From Bin55 sp965203735 (GTDB lineage Bacteria; Pseudomonadota; Gammaproteobacteria; Pseudomonadales; Azotimanducaceae): a DNA stretch of 64,000 nucleotides. The stretch covers positions 992,001 to 1,056,000 of the forward strand of contig OZ241909.1 of assembly GCA_965203735.1 (NCBI GenBank), in the 5' to 3' direction. The notes under the pieces were generated by a model. That model saw nothing but the letters and a program-made list of their open reading frames with translations. It did not search any database and was not told the origin of the DNA. Within the stretch, counting starts at the first letter, position 1; the number at the start of each line of letters is the position of its first letter. Below are positions 28,001-35,723 of this stretch, in pieces. Both the position numbers and the translations under genes were made by a program.

Positions 28001-28507
28001 ACGCCGCTAGAGATGGATCAAGGAATGCCACAACTTAGCCATGCTCTAAGGACTTTGTCGAACAACCCGTTCGATACGGGGCAGTGGTATCGCGAAAGCG
28101 AACCTTCAAGCTATGGAAAGTACCGACACACGCATGCGATCAACTTCAAGAGATCAGATTCAGCAGAAGCCAAGTTCACGGCCAACATGCCTTCATCTGG
28201 GATGTGGAAGCTGGAGCTTCATGTTCCGGAGGTAGTAAAGCGAAAGCAATACGTCTCCACTTATAGCCCTAATGCAGGATCAATCATCTCTTGGTCAAGG
28301 TCCATTTCCCTAGCGAATCTTGAAATCGCAATAATCGCTAATGGGGTCAGCAATAAGGTTGACTTTGATGCACAGAACTCGTTAGACGGTTGGAATGACC
28401 TAGGAATTCATCACGTCGAGTCAGGTAAGACAGATGTAGTAGTGACTCCTACAAATCACGGAGTAATAGTTGGAGATGCTGTGAGGTGGTCGCTGGTGGA
28501 GGATTGA
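25013..28507 (+). CDS. Large ABC-2 permease-like protein with M1-like extracytoplasmic domain
   Basis: An 1164-residue protein. About seven hydrophobic segments occupy residues 20-290 in the pattern of ABC-2 type transport permeases. The rest, about 870 residues, is soluble and partly resembles the domain found in permease/M1-aminopeptidase fusions. I find no HExxH zinc motif anywhere, so peptidase activity is unlikely. No ABC ATPase gene is adjacent, so it may work with an ATPase encoded elsewhere or in another role. The ATG at 25013 has AGGAG about nine bases upstream. The M1 comparison is a weak fold-level impression; the membrane part is clear. Confidence 0.55.
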   Translation: MNASNLWAVVSAELRSGRRLIRTWVFVAIALVAVGFTWLWYSLGHTFVSWVSPFAGLLGPHYIVSNLGSTIVLLFSVGIIFLAFDVRTRDLRDRIQEAIDTCPISNFELLLGRLLGVLLLLAIPAITMILILWLLGFVAEVANFRFGATSEPISVVSFLVWDIVPNLFLWGALTVFVAVVVRYRLLVVVIVGGLLFAYYSLSNRIPFFLAPALSTYTGADAYPSALAPQFFNLDIFLNRACILLFAGGLLAVVSTILPRQSPQGRNVRILTAGTVSVALSVFGVLGLVQAKLGEFRLAESWAAHHAQYRSDSQTNIESISGRVEIFPGRKIELDLLLEMSSSTSKSGDVWLVALNPGYRVKTLELNGSPVSDFEFENGLIKLPARDTDTGAAKLRLIASGVPDPMFAYLDSSLKWTEMDYMQARGAFRFGTKSYMFHPQFVALLPGVSWFPASGSAFGVSNWEVRPQDFFDLDIEVSVPRNWTLAGPGARELVEQARRTTFRFNPKNPIPELALVGSVFERRSMTVEGIEFELLLSKKHTTNLETLEDVVPALRDWIGETLNKAREMGLEYPYDSLTFVEVPVSMRVYGGGWRMDSVYTPPGIQMLRESGFPIARFDYLIEAQRAELDDPEVLSNYMLDLLRTYFQNDFDGGNPFLHFGTKYVAHQTLPEGRGALAADFLITELANDLLTSEEGYFSVQTALSGDVLSRVSNSTINSGGGFGSNASFENLNWRGQFSRKPSVWELMIESPLSELDFEGNPIDAYHVLLLKTSEISEQILEFGGEEKAGAFLSELVSRYQGESYDEEDLLETAADIGLDLNFILGDWLHSVGLPGFVAAEPKVERLADSSNGELIYQTSFVIRNDEPTPGVVGVSYVDDLSSEEVTLETLRIDGLTSIRIAFQSSFPPTRVVIEPYLSLNREVFELSIPRREDHEISDVPILPYTAEVEWEPFDSKVLVIDDLDDGFSSIGQSDESEESAVDPLIPKWLTFILGVDATPLEMDQGMPQLSHALRTLSNNPFDTGQWYRESEPSSYGKYRHTHAINFKRSDSAEAKFTANMPSSGMWKLELHVPEVVKRKQYVSTYSPNAGSIISWSRSISLANLEIAIIANGVSNKVDFDAQNSLDGWNDLGIHHVESGKTDVVVTPTNHGVIVGDAVRWSLVED

Positions 28508-28731
28508 GCTTCAATTCTCGCAGTTGGGATCAACTAAATTGAGACCAGACACGCAAGAACACTTGATTTGTACGTTGCTACCGGTGCATTCTCCCAACGA
28601 ACCAATAAACACGATTTTTTCCCAACCCGATTTCAATGCAAACTTTCCCAACCCTAGTCCAAAGTGGTTCAAGCGGTTTAAGCAACGGCTAGTTTGAGGG
28701 GACTTGAGCATTGGCTTCCCCGGTTCACCCG

Positions 28732-29916
28732 CTAGCCAGTACTGCTGGTTTCATCGACCAAGATATGTAGAAACTCGGAAAGCCCTTGGACTTCGACATC
28801 CCTAGAGATTCTGTGAGGTCTCTGCTGCATACAAACAACAAAGCTCCTACGAGGGTTGAGGGCGTCGACAGCTGAAAAGAACCCTTTAGATGGAGGACGC
28901 TGCATTGATTGCTTGATCTCGATGGCCCAAAGATCACCTGTTCGATGCCATTCAAGTAGTAGATCTATCTCAGCTCCATCTACCGTACGGTAGAACAATG
29001 GAGTGGCATGGTCTTCAGTGGCTTCAATGACCTGTTCGATTACAAACCCTTCCCAACTGAATCCGCAGATGGGATGTCGCATCAGATCGTCGTTTGATTG
29101 TAGATTTAGTAACGCATGCAAGACTCCGCTGTCGCGAATGTAAACTTTTGGCGACTTTACAAGACGTTTGCCGAGATTCGCACCAAAAGGATTCAACCTG
29201 CGGACAAGGAGCAAGTCGTCGAGAAACCCTACGTGTCTCGAAACGGTCGGCGAAGTAACTTCGAGAGAAGTCGCCAGTCGGGACGAATTGAGCATTGTTC
29301 CGTGATTGTGCCCAAGCATCGTCCAGAGGCGAGTAAGCAACTCCGTTGGCACTCTTGGATTGAACTGAAGCATGTCTCTTTCAGCGTATGTACGAACGAA
29401 GTTCTTACGCCAGACCAAGCTGTCGTTATCGCTCGAAGCAAGAAAACTTAATGGAAATCCTCCCCGTAGCCAAAGCTTGACAAGTTCGTTTACTTCCACC
29501 TCAGCAACACTTAATGGACTGAGGCCCACATACTCGATCCTTCCAGCGAGGGATTCACTGCTTTGTTTTAGAAGGTCTACTGACGCAGATCCAAGTATGA
29601 GAAATCTTCCGGACGTCAAGCCTTTCCGACGCCCTTGGTCAATCAATCCTCGTAGTTCAGGAAAGAGTTCTGGTGCCCGTTGGATTTCGTCCAATACAAC
29701 GAGTTTGTCTTCGAATTGTCGTAAGAAAAAAGAGGGATCTGTTAGGTTCTGTCGGTCTTCAGAGTTTTCGAGATCTAGATACACATGATCTTGACCTCTG
29801 GCATACTCGAGTGCCAATGTAGTTTTGCCAACCTGGCGTGCACCAAGTAGAGCTACAGCCGGCTGACGCTTTATTGCTGCATTCAGTTTCTCGAAGCAGA
29901 TACGTTGTATAAACAC
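28732..29916 (-). CDS. AAA-family ATPase with DUF4143 domain
   Basis: A 394-residue protein with an AAA_14 P-loop (GARQVGKTT near residue 25), Walker B LVVLDEIQ near 73, sensor-like ILGSAS near 110, and a C-terminal DUF4143 domain with nuclease-like features (GAEIDLLLEW followed by IEIKQS). Such proteins are common, sporadically distributed and of unknown cellular role. The GTG at 29916 is the only start giving the family N-terminus. No ribosome binding site is visible; instead a 33-bp inverted repeat ends on the start codon. It is isolated between unrelated genes, consistent with lateral acquisition. Confidence 0.85.
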   Translation of the reverse strand: MFIQRICFEKLNAAIKRQPAVALLGARQVGKTTLALEYARGQDHVYLDLENSEDRQNLTDPSFFLRQFEDKLVVLDEIQRAPELFPELRGLIDQGRRKGLTSGRFLILGSASVDLLKQSSESLAGRIEYVGLSPLSVAEVEVNELVKLWLRGGFPLSFLASSDNDSLVWRKNFVRTYAERDMLQFNPRVPTELLTRLWTMLGHNHGTMLNSSRLATSLEVTSPTVSRHVGFLDDLLLVRRLNPFGANLGKRLVKSPKVYIRDSGVLHALLNLQSNDDLMRHPICGFSWEGFVIEQVIEATEDHATPLFYRTVDGAEIDLLLEWHRTGDLWAIEIKQSMQRPPSKGFFSAVDALNPRRSFVVCMQQRPHRISRDVEVQGLSEFLHILVDETSSTG

Positions 29917-29948
29917 CGTATATTTAAAATGTCACTTTAAATATACGG
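29916..29948. promoter_or_regulatory. 13-bp-arm inverted repeat touching the ATPase start codon
   Basis: Two perfect 13-bp arms, CCGTATATTTAAA (29916-29928) and its complement (29936-29948), flank a 7-base spacer. The first base of the left arm is the first base of the GTG start on the minus strand. A further half-site AATATAC lies at 29961-29967. The element is strongly AT-rich and looks like a dimer operator overlapping the promoter, possibly for autoregulation of the ATPase gene. Confidence 0.6.
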
Positions 29949-30000
29949 CTTATTATAGTGAATATACTACGCTTGAGGTTGATGTTATGGAGATTACTCG

Positions 30001-30231
30001 GTGATCGTCGGTCCGAACAATGATTCCGTCCAACGCACTGGCAAAGTAAAGTGGTTCAACGATCCGAGAGACTGGAAACTCTGTGAACCGTTTTGTTCAA
30101 CACTTTCAAGTGACCAAGAGCATACGCAGGAGAAGTACAGACTCTGATCACTGCAAGTCGCGAATCCGACATTCGAGTTGTACATGGGCTTCGAAGCAGA
30201 AAACCAGCCTATACGCCGTCGAAATAGCTAG
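30001..30231 (+). pseudogene. Decayed cold-shock-domain protein gene
   Basis: The + strand frame from GTG 30001 reads TGKVKWFND (from about 30037), the signature N-terminus of CspA-family proteins. An in-frame TGA interrupts it at 30145. The same frame then gives TFELYMGFEAENQP and stops at 30229-30231, resembling the family C-terminus (GPKGxQAENV). Between them, FVQHFQ in the next frame resembles the FVHFS strand. The spacing from start to end signature is about 64 codons, right for a 66-70 residue cold-shock protein. The GYGFI motif is gone. Stop plus frameshifts indicate a dead gene; sequence error is the alternative. Confidence 0.6.
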
Positions 30232-31283
30232 GACAATTTGTTGGTTTGAACGATTGACCAAGCTAACTCAGATCGTTCACGTGCGACTCCTTCGTACTCA
30301 AGGGCAGTACTAGAACTGGCGTTGCCATCGAGTCCACGCTTGTAGACACCTTGAATGATTCCTGCGGACCGGAAGAGGTTGAATACAACGTAGAAAAGCC
30401 AGTCTTCGATTTCTCCTATTTGGGCATGGTTGCAATAGGCTTGAATTAGTTCCAGCTCAGTAGGAATGCCCAGCGCGTCGAGATCAGCGCCCGCAATCAT
30501 TCCTGGTTTCTTAGACGCCGGTGAATGGTATTCCTGGCACCAATAGCCTAGGTCTGCCATTCCGTCCCCCAGGGTGCAAAGCTCCCAATCGAGGACTGCG
30601 ACAATTCGAGGATCACTCTCGTCCAAGAGAACGTTCCCCAACCTGTAGTCCCCGTGAACGATCCTAGGAGGAGTTTCGTCAGGCAAATTGTCGGGCAGCC
30701 ACTCCATCAGTGCATCCATTGCATCGATTGTTTCAGTTTGTGAAGCTACATATTGCCTGCTCCAACGGCCAACCTGTCGAGCGAAGTAATTTCCAGGTCT
30801 TCCGAAATCTTCCAGACCGACAGTGCTGGGGTCTACGGAGTGGAGATCGGCAAGAATTCTCGCCATGTCGAGATAGACTGTCCGTCGTTGTTCTCGTGTG
30901 AGTTCTGGAAGAGCTGTAGTGGTATAGAGGCGTCCTTCAACCATCTCCATAACATAGAACTTGGTACCTATAACTTTTGTGTCTTCACATAGCGCGTACA
31001 TTTGTGGCACTGGTACAGCGGACGAGAACAATGCCTTCATGACTCGATGTTCTCGATCGACTTGATGCGCCGAAGGTAGAAGATTACCTGGGGGTTGTTT
31101 CCGAAGCACAAATCGCTTGTCAGGCGACTCGATCAAGAATGTGGGATTGCTTTGGCCACCCTCAAATTGCTGGATTGAACACGGACGCCGAAATCCTTCG
31201 ACGTTTGAGTTCATGTAGCTTTCAAGAGCTTGCTGGTCGAATCCATGACCAGCACGTATTGGCGTGAGGGAGACTTCGCTCAC
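30228..31283 (-). CDS. Phosphotransferase (APH/choline kinase fold)
   Basis: A 351-residue kinase-like protein. RFVLRKQP holds the ATP-binding lysine, HGDYRLGNVLLDE is the catalytic Brenner motif near residue 213, and VLDWELCTLGD is the metal-binding DFG-equivalent. It is closest to the ACAD10-type phosphotransferases encoded with acyl-CoA dehydrogenases, proposed to phosphorylate hydroxyacyl-CoAs. No dehydrogenase gene is adjacent. The GTG start at 31283 overlaps the stop of a small membrane protein gene (GTGA). Its 3' end overlaps the cold-shock pseudogene on the other strand. Confidence 0.8.
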   Translation of the reverse strand: MSEVSLTPIRAGHGFDQQALESYMNSNVEGFRRPCSIQQFEGGQSNPTFLIESPDKRFVLRKQPPGNLLPSAHQVDREHRVMKALFSSAVPVPQMYALCEDTKVIGTKFYVMEMVEGRLYTTTALPELTREQRRTVYLDMARILADLHSVDPSTVGLEDFGRPGNYFARQVGRWSRQYVASQTETIDAMDALMEWLPDNLPDETPPRIVHGDYRLGNVLLDESDPRIVAVLDWELCTLGDGMADLGYWCQEYHSPASKKPGMIAGADLDALGIPTELELIQAYCNHAQIGEIEDWLFYVVFNLFRSAGIIQGVYKRGLDGNASSSTALEYEGVARERSELAWSIVQTNKLS

Positions 31284-31468
31284 GAAGGCGCTCGCGTTGC
31301 GCCTCCTTCGTCCTGCGTGGTGGTGCCCTCTGAATCGCTTTCGTCTTGCTTAATTTCGGGCTGAAAGTCCTCTGGTTGCTTGTCTCGCTTTTGCATAATG
31401 CTGATTCGAAGAATGAACAAATGAATGACGATCAAGAGCAATGCGAGGTATAGGATCGTTTTTTCCAC
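31280..31468 (-). CDS. Small single-pass membrane protein, unknown function
   Basis: About 62 residues: one transmembrane helix (ILYLALLLIVIHLFILRISI) followed by a charged, Glu/Asp/Thr-rich tail. Nothing in it identifies a function. Its TGA overlaps the GTG of the phosphotransferase gene, so the two are likely co-translated. The start is uncertain: GTG 31468 is used here; a TTG at 31507 would add 13 residues. Neither has a strong ribosome binding site. Confidence 0.55.
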   Translation of the reverse strand: MEKTILYLALLLIVIHLFILRISIMQKRDKQPEDFQPEIKQDESDSEGTTTQDEGGATRAPS

Positions 31469-31644
31469 GCGGTTTCCCAGTCTTTGGGTGCTGGGACTTA
31501 CCTCCAAGCCGAAATTTTGGTGCTTTGTATTTTAAGTATTAGGTCAGAACCGAGTGATTTCAGTTCCTGCCCCTAGGTAGCTATAACCATAGATTCACCT
31601 TGTTTCTTTGATGGTTTCTTGGATTTCTCTGCACGTCGACGGCG

Positions 31645-32754
31645 ATGAAAATTACTGACATTACATTCACTCCGCTCAAAACAGGCAAGAGCCTCGTTCG
31701 CGTCCAAACTGATGCATGTATAGAAGGATGGGCGGAAGCACCTGGTGGTCGTCAGACTCGATCGGGCAAGTCCTATTCGGTGTTTGAGTCATATTTGGAG
31801 ACGCGAATAAAGCCTGCACTAATAGGCGAAGATCCGCGGCAAATTGAGCGACACTGGGACACACTCGCGCTCGGCAGGGACGAACGTTTCTTCAAACTCC
31901 CCGCCGGTATTGTCGGTGTTATTGACATTGCACTCTGGGACCTCTTGGGTAAAGACACGGGATTGCCAGTTCATGCATTAATGGGTGGAGCTGCTCGCAG
32001 AAAAATAGACCTTTATTGGTCCGTAGGGTCCGGATGGAAACTTGAGCCGAAAGAGATGCTGAAGCTCGTCGAGCGAGGTTGGGAAGAGGGATTTCGCGCG
32101 TTCAAGATTCGGATGGATTGGCGTGGATGGCGTCAGGACGCAAACCCGGCTAATGATCGGGAACACTTCAAGATCGTTCGCGACTTTCTTCCTTCAGGCA
32201 TTTACCTTGGATTCGATGCGAACAACGGATATTCAGTATCTACAGCTATTCAACAAGGACGATTCTTTGAAGAACTTGGGATAGATCACTTCGAAGAGCC
32301 GATACCTCACAATGACCTTCCAGGTCTTAAACAAGTAGCGGATGCTTTGGACGTAGCGGTTTCTGCAGGAGAGCAAGATGCGTTTCGATGGTGGTTCCAT
32401 CATCTCGTGTTGCTTGGAAACCCAGACATTCTCCAACCGGATATTCTCAATGCAGGAGGTCCCACCGAAGTCAAGCGAATATACGACATGGCAACGACGT
32501 TAAATAAGCCCGTTATGCCTCACTCGCCGCAGGCCGGAATCAACAGTATTGCCTCACTTCATGTCTATTCAACTATTCAAAATGCAACACGTCCACATGA
32601 GTATTCGGTAGAGTTTTCGGGTCCACTTGACGATCTTGCCGCATTGTATGGGGAATCTGTACTCCCGCGTCACGGGTGTATCGAACTGTCGGATGCACCT
32701 GGATTCGGAATAGAACTTGACGAGAAAGCCGTTCAACGTCTTAAAGCAGATTGA
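31645..32754 (+). CDS. Enolase-superfamily enzyme (mandelate racemase/MLE type)
   Basis: A 369-residue enzyme of normal length. The motif FKIRMDW replaces the usual KxK acid-base pair with K-x-R, metal ligands are in GFDANNGY, HFEEPIP and SAGEQD, and the second acid-base histidine is in MPHSPQ. This fits the mandelate racemase subgroup acting on a 2-hydroxyacid or sugar acid; the substrate is unknown. It is not closely related to the gene at 7869-9053. It stands alone upstream of rplM on the same strand. Confidence 0.82.
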   Translation: MKITDITFTPLKTGKSLVRVQTDACIEGWAEAPGGRQTRSGKSYSVFESYLETRIKPALIGEDPRQIERHWDTLALGRDERFFKLPAGIVGVIDIALWDLLGKDTGLPVHALMGGAARRKIDLYWSVGSGWKLEPKEMLKLVERGWEEGFRAFKIRMDWRGWRQDANPANDREHFKIVRDFLPSGIYLGFDANNGYSVSTAIQQGRFFEELGIDHFEEPIPHNDLPGLKQVADALDVAVSAGEQDAFRWWFHHLVLLGNPDILQPDILNAGGPTEVKRIYDMATTLNKPVMPHSPQAGINSIASLHVYSTIQNATRPHEYSVEFSGPLDDLAALYGESVLPRHGCIELSDAPGFGIELDEKAVQRLKAD

Positions 32755-32792
32755 GAATTCGCAACCATTACCGAGTTTTTTTGCTCTTCAAA

Positions 32793-32821
32793 TTGTGTAC
32801 GTTTTACATCTCCGCTATTGA
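32793..32821 (+). promoter_or_regulatory. Candidate promoter of rplM-rpsI
   Basis: TTGTGT (32793-32798) and TATTGA (32816-32821) are separated by 17 bases and would leave a leader of about 50 bases before the rplM start. The match to the sigma-70 consensus is moderate. Confidence 0.35.
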
Positions 32822-32881
32822 ATATCCCGCGTCGAATCGCTATCATTCGCAACCGAATTCCCGACCCGAATTGGATTTGTC

Positions 32882-33310
32882 TTGAAGACTCAAAGCACAC
32901 GCCCAGCGGACGTAGTGCATGACTGGTATGTGGTCGACGCGTCCCGCTACACGCTAGGTCGTCTAGCTTCGGCAATAGCGCCGCGACTCAGAGGCAAACA
33001 CAAACCACAATACACACCGCATGTTGACACCGGCGACTACATCATCGTTATCAATGCGGAAAAAGTTCGGGTGACCGGGAGAAAAGAGGAAGACAAAATC
33101 TACTATCGGCATTCGGGCTATCCCGGTGGAATTAAATCTCAGACATTGAGAGAAATGCGCGAGAAACATCCCGAGCGCATTATCGAACTTGCTGTGAAGG
33201 GGATGCTTCCAAGGAATCCGCTGGGTCGTGCGGTCGCTCGCAAATTAAAGGTCTATAGAGGTAGCGAACACCCGCACAGTGCACAACAGCCACAGGAAAT
33301 GAGTGTCTGA
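32882..33310 (+). CDS. rplM: Ribosomal protein uL13
   Basis: A 142-residue 50S ribosomal protein; WYVVDASRYTLGRLAS, the KHKPQYTPH segment and VKGMLPRNPLGR are diagnostic of bacterial L13. The only start consistent with family length is TTG at 32882, unusual for so highly expressed a gene. rpsI overlaps its end by eight bases, the universal rplM-rpsI pairing. Confidence 0.97.
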   Translation: MKTQSTRPADVVHDWYVVDASRYTLGRLASAIAPRLRGKHKPQYTPHVDTGDYIIVINAEKVRVTGRKEEDKIYYRHSGYPGGIKSQTLREMREKHPERIIELAVKGMLPRNPLGRAVARKLKVYRGSEHPHSAQQPQEMSV

Positions 33311-33761
33311 ATCCACCGAGACAGTTGCGCAGCAGAAAAGAGAAACAACTTATTCAGGAGAGATTGAGTTGGCGTTAGATACTGGTTATGGAACTGGCCG
33401 TCGGAAGACGAGCACTGCGCGAGTTTTTCTCGCGAGCGGTAATGGCAGGATTATTGTGAATGGTCAGCCTGTGGACGAGTACTTCGGCCGAGAAACAGCT
33501 CGAATGATCGTTCGTCAGCCATTGGACGTGACGAATACAAACGATGTCGTGAACCTGCGCGTAACAGTTAGGGGTGGAGGAAGTTCAGGGCAAGCTGGTG
33601 CGATTCGACACGGAATAGCACGAGCTCTGCTTTCGTACAACGAAGAGTTGAAGACTGATTTGAGAAAAGCGGGATTTCTAACTCGCGACGACCGTGAGGT
33701 CGAACGAAAGAAGGTCGGGTTGCGGAAAGCCCGAAAGCGTCCTCAATACTCAAAACGATAG
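33303..33761 (+). CDS. rpsI: Ribosomal protein uS9
   Basis: A 152-residue 30S protein ending in the canonical KARKRPQYSKR tail that reaches the decoding site. GTGRRKTSTARVFL and GGGSSGQAGAIRHGIARAL are typical. About 20 N-terminal residues precede the usual start of bacterial S9. The GTG start at 33303 lies inside the last codons of rplM with AGGA upstream. Confidence 0.97.
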   Translation: MSESTETVAQQKRETTYSGEIELALDTGYGTGRRKTSTARVFLASGNGRIIVNGQPVDEYFGRETARMIVRQPLDVTNTNDVVNLRVTVRGGGSSGQAGAIRHGIARALLSYNEELKTDLRKAGFLTRDDREVERKKVGLRKARKRPQYSKR

Positions 33762-33854
33762 TTTGTAATCGATTCGTACGCGTGTTCTTGTTCAATCGCA
33801 GATCAGATTGTTCCATTCGCTATACAACAACCTTGACCCAAAGGGAAGTATCAA

Positions 33855-34454
33855 TTGACTGATTCAGAATCCAATTCAGTTACCCGTCGATATCTTTTGT
33901 TAGCCACCTCAGGGGTTGCAGCCGTTGGAGTTGTCGGAGCCGCGGTTCCCTTTGCCCAGTCGTGGAATCCGAGTGCCAAGGCTCGCGCTCTCGGGGCACC
34001 TATTCGATTAGATATTTCGAAGTTAAAGCCGGGAGAGATTCTCCGTCCCACTCCTAAGTGGCGCGGACAAACAATCTTTGTTATCTACCGTACGGAGTCC
34101 GCCCTTGAAATCTTGGACAAAGAGAATAGAGACTTGGCCGACCCTCAGTCGAAGAAAAGTACACAACCAGATTACGTTGCTAACAATTTCAGGTCGATTC
34201 GACCGGAAATTGGAGTTTATCTTGGTCTCTGTACACACTTAGGTTGTGTTCCCCAGTACTACGGTAAAGCAAAACCGGAGGATTTCGATAGCAGTTGGAG
34301 AGGAGGTTTCCACTGTAAGTGCCACGGTTCAAAGTTTGACTTGGCCGGCAGAGTTGAGAAAAACCTGCCTGCTCCAACTAATTTAGTTGTTCCTCCGTAC
34401 AGATACGAATCCGAGAATGTGATTGTTATTGGCGAAGATACGGAGATCGCCTAA
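33855..34454 (+). CDS. petA: Ubiquinol-cytochrome c reductase iron-sulfur (Rieske) subunit
   Basis: A 199-residue Rieske protein of the cytochrome bc1 complex. The 2Fe-2S ligands are in CTHLGC (126-131) and CKCHGS (154-159). A single N-terminal transmembrane helix follows a twin-arginine-like RRYLLL at 11-16, as expected for Tat-inserted Rieske proteins. The start is TTG 33855 with AAGGGAAG upstream. The TAA stop overlaps the petB ATG (TAATG). Confidence 0.95.
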   Translation: MTDSESNSVTRRYLLLATSGVAAVGVVGAAVPFAQSWNPSAKARALGAPIRLDISKLKPGEILRPTPKWRGQTIFVIYRTESALEILDKENRDLADPQSKKSTQPDYVANNFRSIRPEIGVYLGLCTHLGCVPQYYGKAKPEDFDSSWRGGFHCKCHGSKFDLAGRVEKNLPAPTNLVVPPYRYESENVIVIGEDTEIA

Positions 34455-35716
34455 TGACCGAGTCGACTGACCGACAGGGCTTTATCACACGATGCCGAAC
34501 ATGGATCGATGACAGATTCCCATGGACGGATACGGTAGATCGGCACGCAACCAAGTATTACGCTCCACGAAATTTCAATTTTTGGTATGTCTTTGGCGCG
34601 TTAGCAGCTTTTGTTCTGATTCTCCAGTTGCTAACAGGTCTTTTTCTAACCATGTCGTACGTACCGACTGGCGAAGAAGCTTTCCGATCAACCGAGTACA
34701 CCATGAGAGAGGTTGATTTTGGTTGGTTAATAAGGTATCTGCATTCGACAGGAGCCTCGGCGTTCTTCGTCGTCGTGTATATCCATATGTTTCGCGGATT
34801 TGCATATGGTTCCTATCGCAGCCCTAGAGAACTCATCTGGCTCATCGGGATGGGCATCTATCTCGTTCTCATGGCGGAAGGATTTTTTGGATATCTACTT
34901 CCGTGGGGCAACATGTCGTACTGGGGTGCACAGGTCATTGTCTCTTTGGTGGGTGCTATTCCTTTCTTCGGCCCTGACCTTATGGAATGGGTCCGGGGCG
35001 ATTTCGTCATGTCGGGGATCACTCTGAATCGCTTCTTTGCTTTGCACGTTTTTGCGTTGCCGGGAGCACTGGTCGTGCTGGTGTTCGTTCATATAGTGGC
35101 ACTTCATCATGTGGGATCCAATAATCCAGATGGCATTGAGATAAAGGACAAGAAAGACGAAAAAGGCGTTCCGCTGGATGGGATTCCGTTCCATCCCTAT
35201 TACACCGTGCACGACTTCTTCGCAATTGTTGTTTTCTTGATCATCTTTTGCGCAGTCGTCTTTTATGCCCCGGAGATGTTCGGCTATTTCATCGAGAAGC
35301 CCAATTTTGAAATTGCAAATCCCCTAAAGACGCCAGAACATATTGCTCCTGTTTGGTACTACACGCCGTTCTATGCCATGTTGCGGGCCACTACGTTCCC
35401 TCTGTTTGGAATCGACGCCAAATTCTGGGGTCTGGTGGTCATGGCTGGCGCGATATTGATTCCAGCCGCTTTACCATGGTTGGACAAGAGTCCGGTGCGG
35501 TCCATTCGCTATAAGGGGAGGATTTCCAAGCTCATGCTAGGGTTGCTTGTTGTGAGCTTTTTCGTCTTGGGCTACTTGGGCACAATTCCACCGTCGCCTT
35601 TCGCGACTCTGGTCGCGCAAATAGGCACCATGGTTTACTTTTCCTACTTCTTGCTGATGCCTTGGTACACGCGGAGAGAACGAACGAAGCCCGTACCAGA
35701 GCGAGTTACCGATTGA
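34454..35716 (+). CDS. petB: Cytochrome b of the bc1 complex
   Basis: A 420-residue integral membrane cytochrome b carrying two haems and the quinone sites. It shows the early WYVFGALAAFVL helix, haem-ligand histidines in the second and fourth helices (RYLHSTGAS, FALHVFALPG), the quinol-site PEWY-equivalent reading APVWYY, and about eight transmembrane helices. Translation is coupled to petA. Confidence 0.96.
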   Translation: MTESTDRQGFITRCRTWIDDRFPWTDTVDRHATKYYAPRNFNFWYVFGALAAFVLILQLLTGLFLTMSYVPTGEEAFRSTEYTMREVDFGWLIRYLHSTGASAFFVVVYIHMFRGFAYGSYRSPRELIWLIGMGIYLVLMAEGFFGYLLPWGNMSYWGAQVIVSLVGAIPFFGPDLMEWVRGDFVMSGITLNRFFALHVFALPGALVVLVFVHIVALHHVGSNNPDGIEIKDKKDEKGVPLDGIPFHPYYTVHDFFAIVVFLIIFCAVVFYAPEMFGYFIEKPNFEIANPLKTPEHIAPVWYYTPFYAMLRATTFPLFGIDAKFWGLVVMAGAILIPAALPWLDKSPVRSIRYKGRISKLMLGLLVVSFFVLGYLGTIPPSPFATLVAQIGTMVYFSYFLLMPWYTRRERTKPVPERVTD

Positions 35717-35723
35717 CGCGAAT

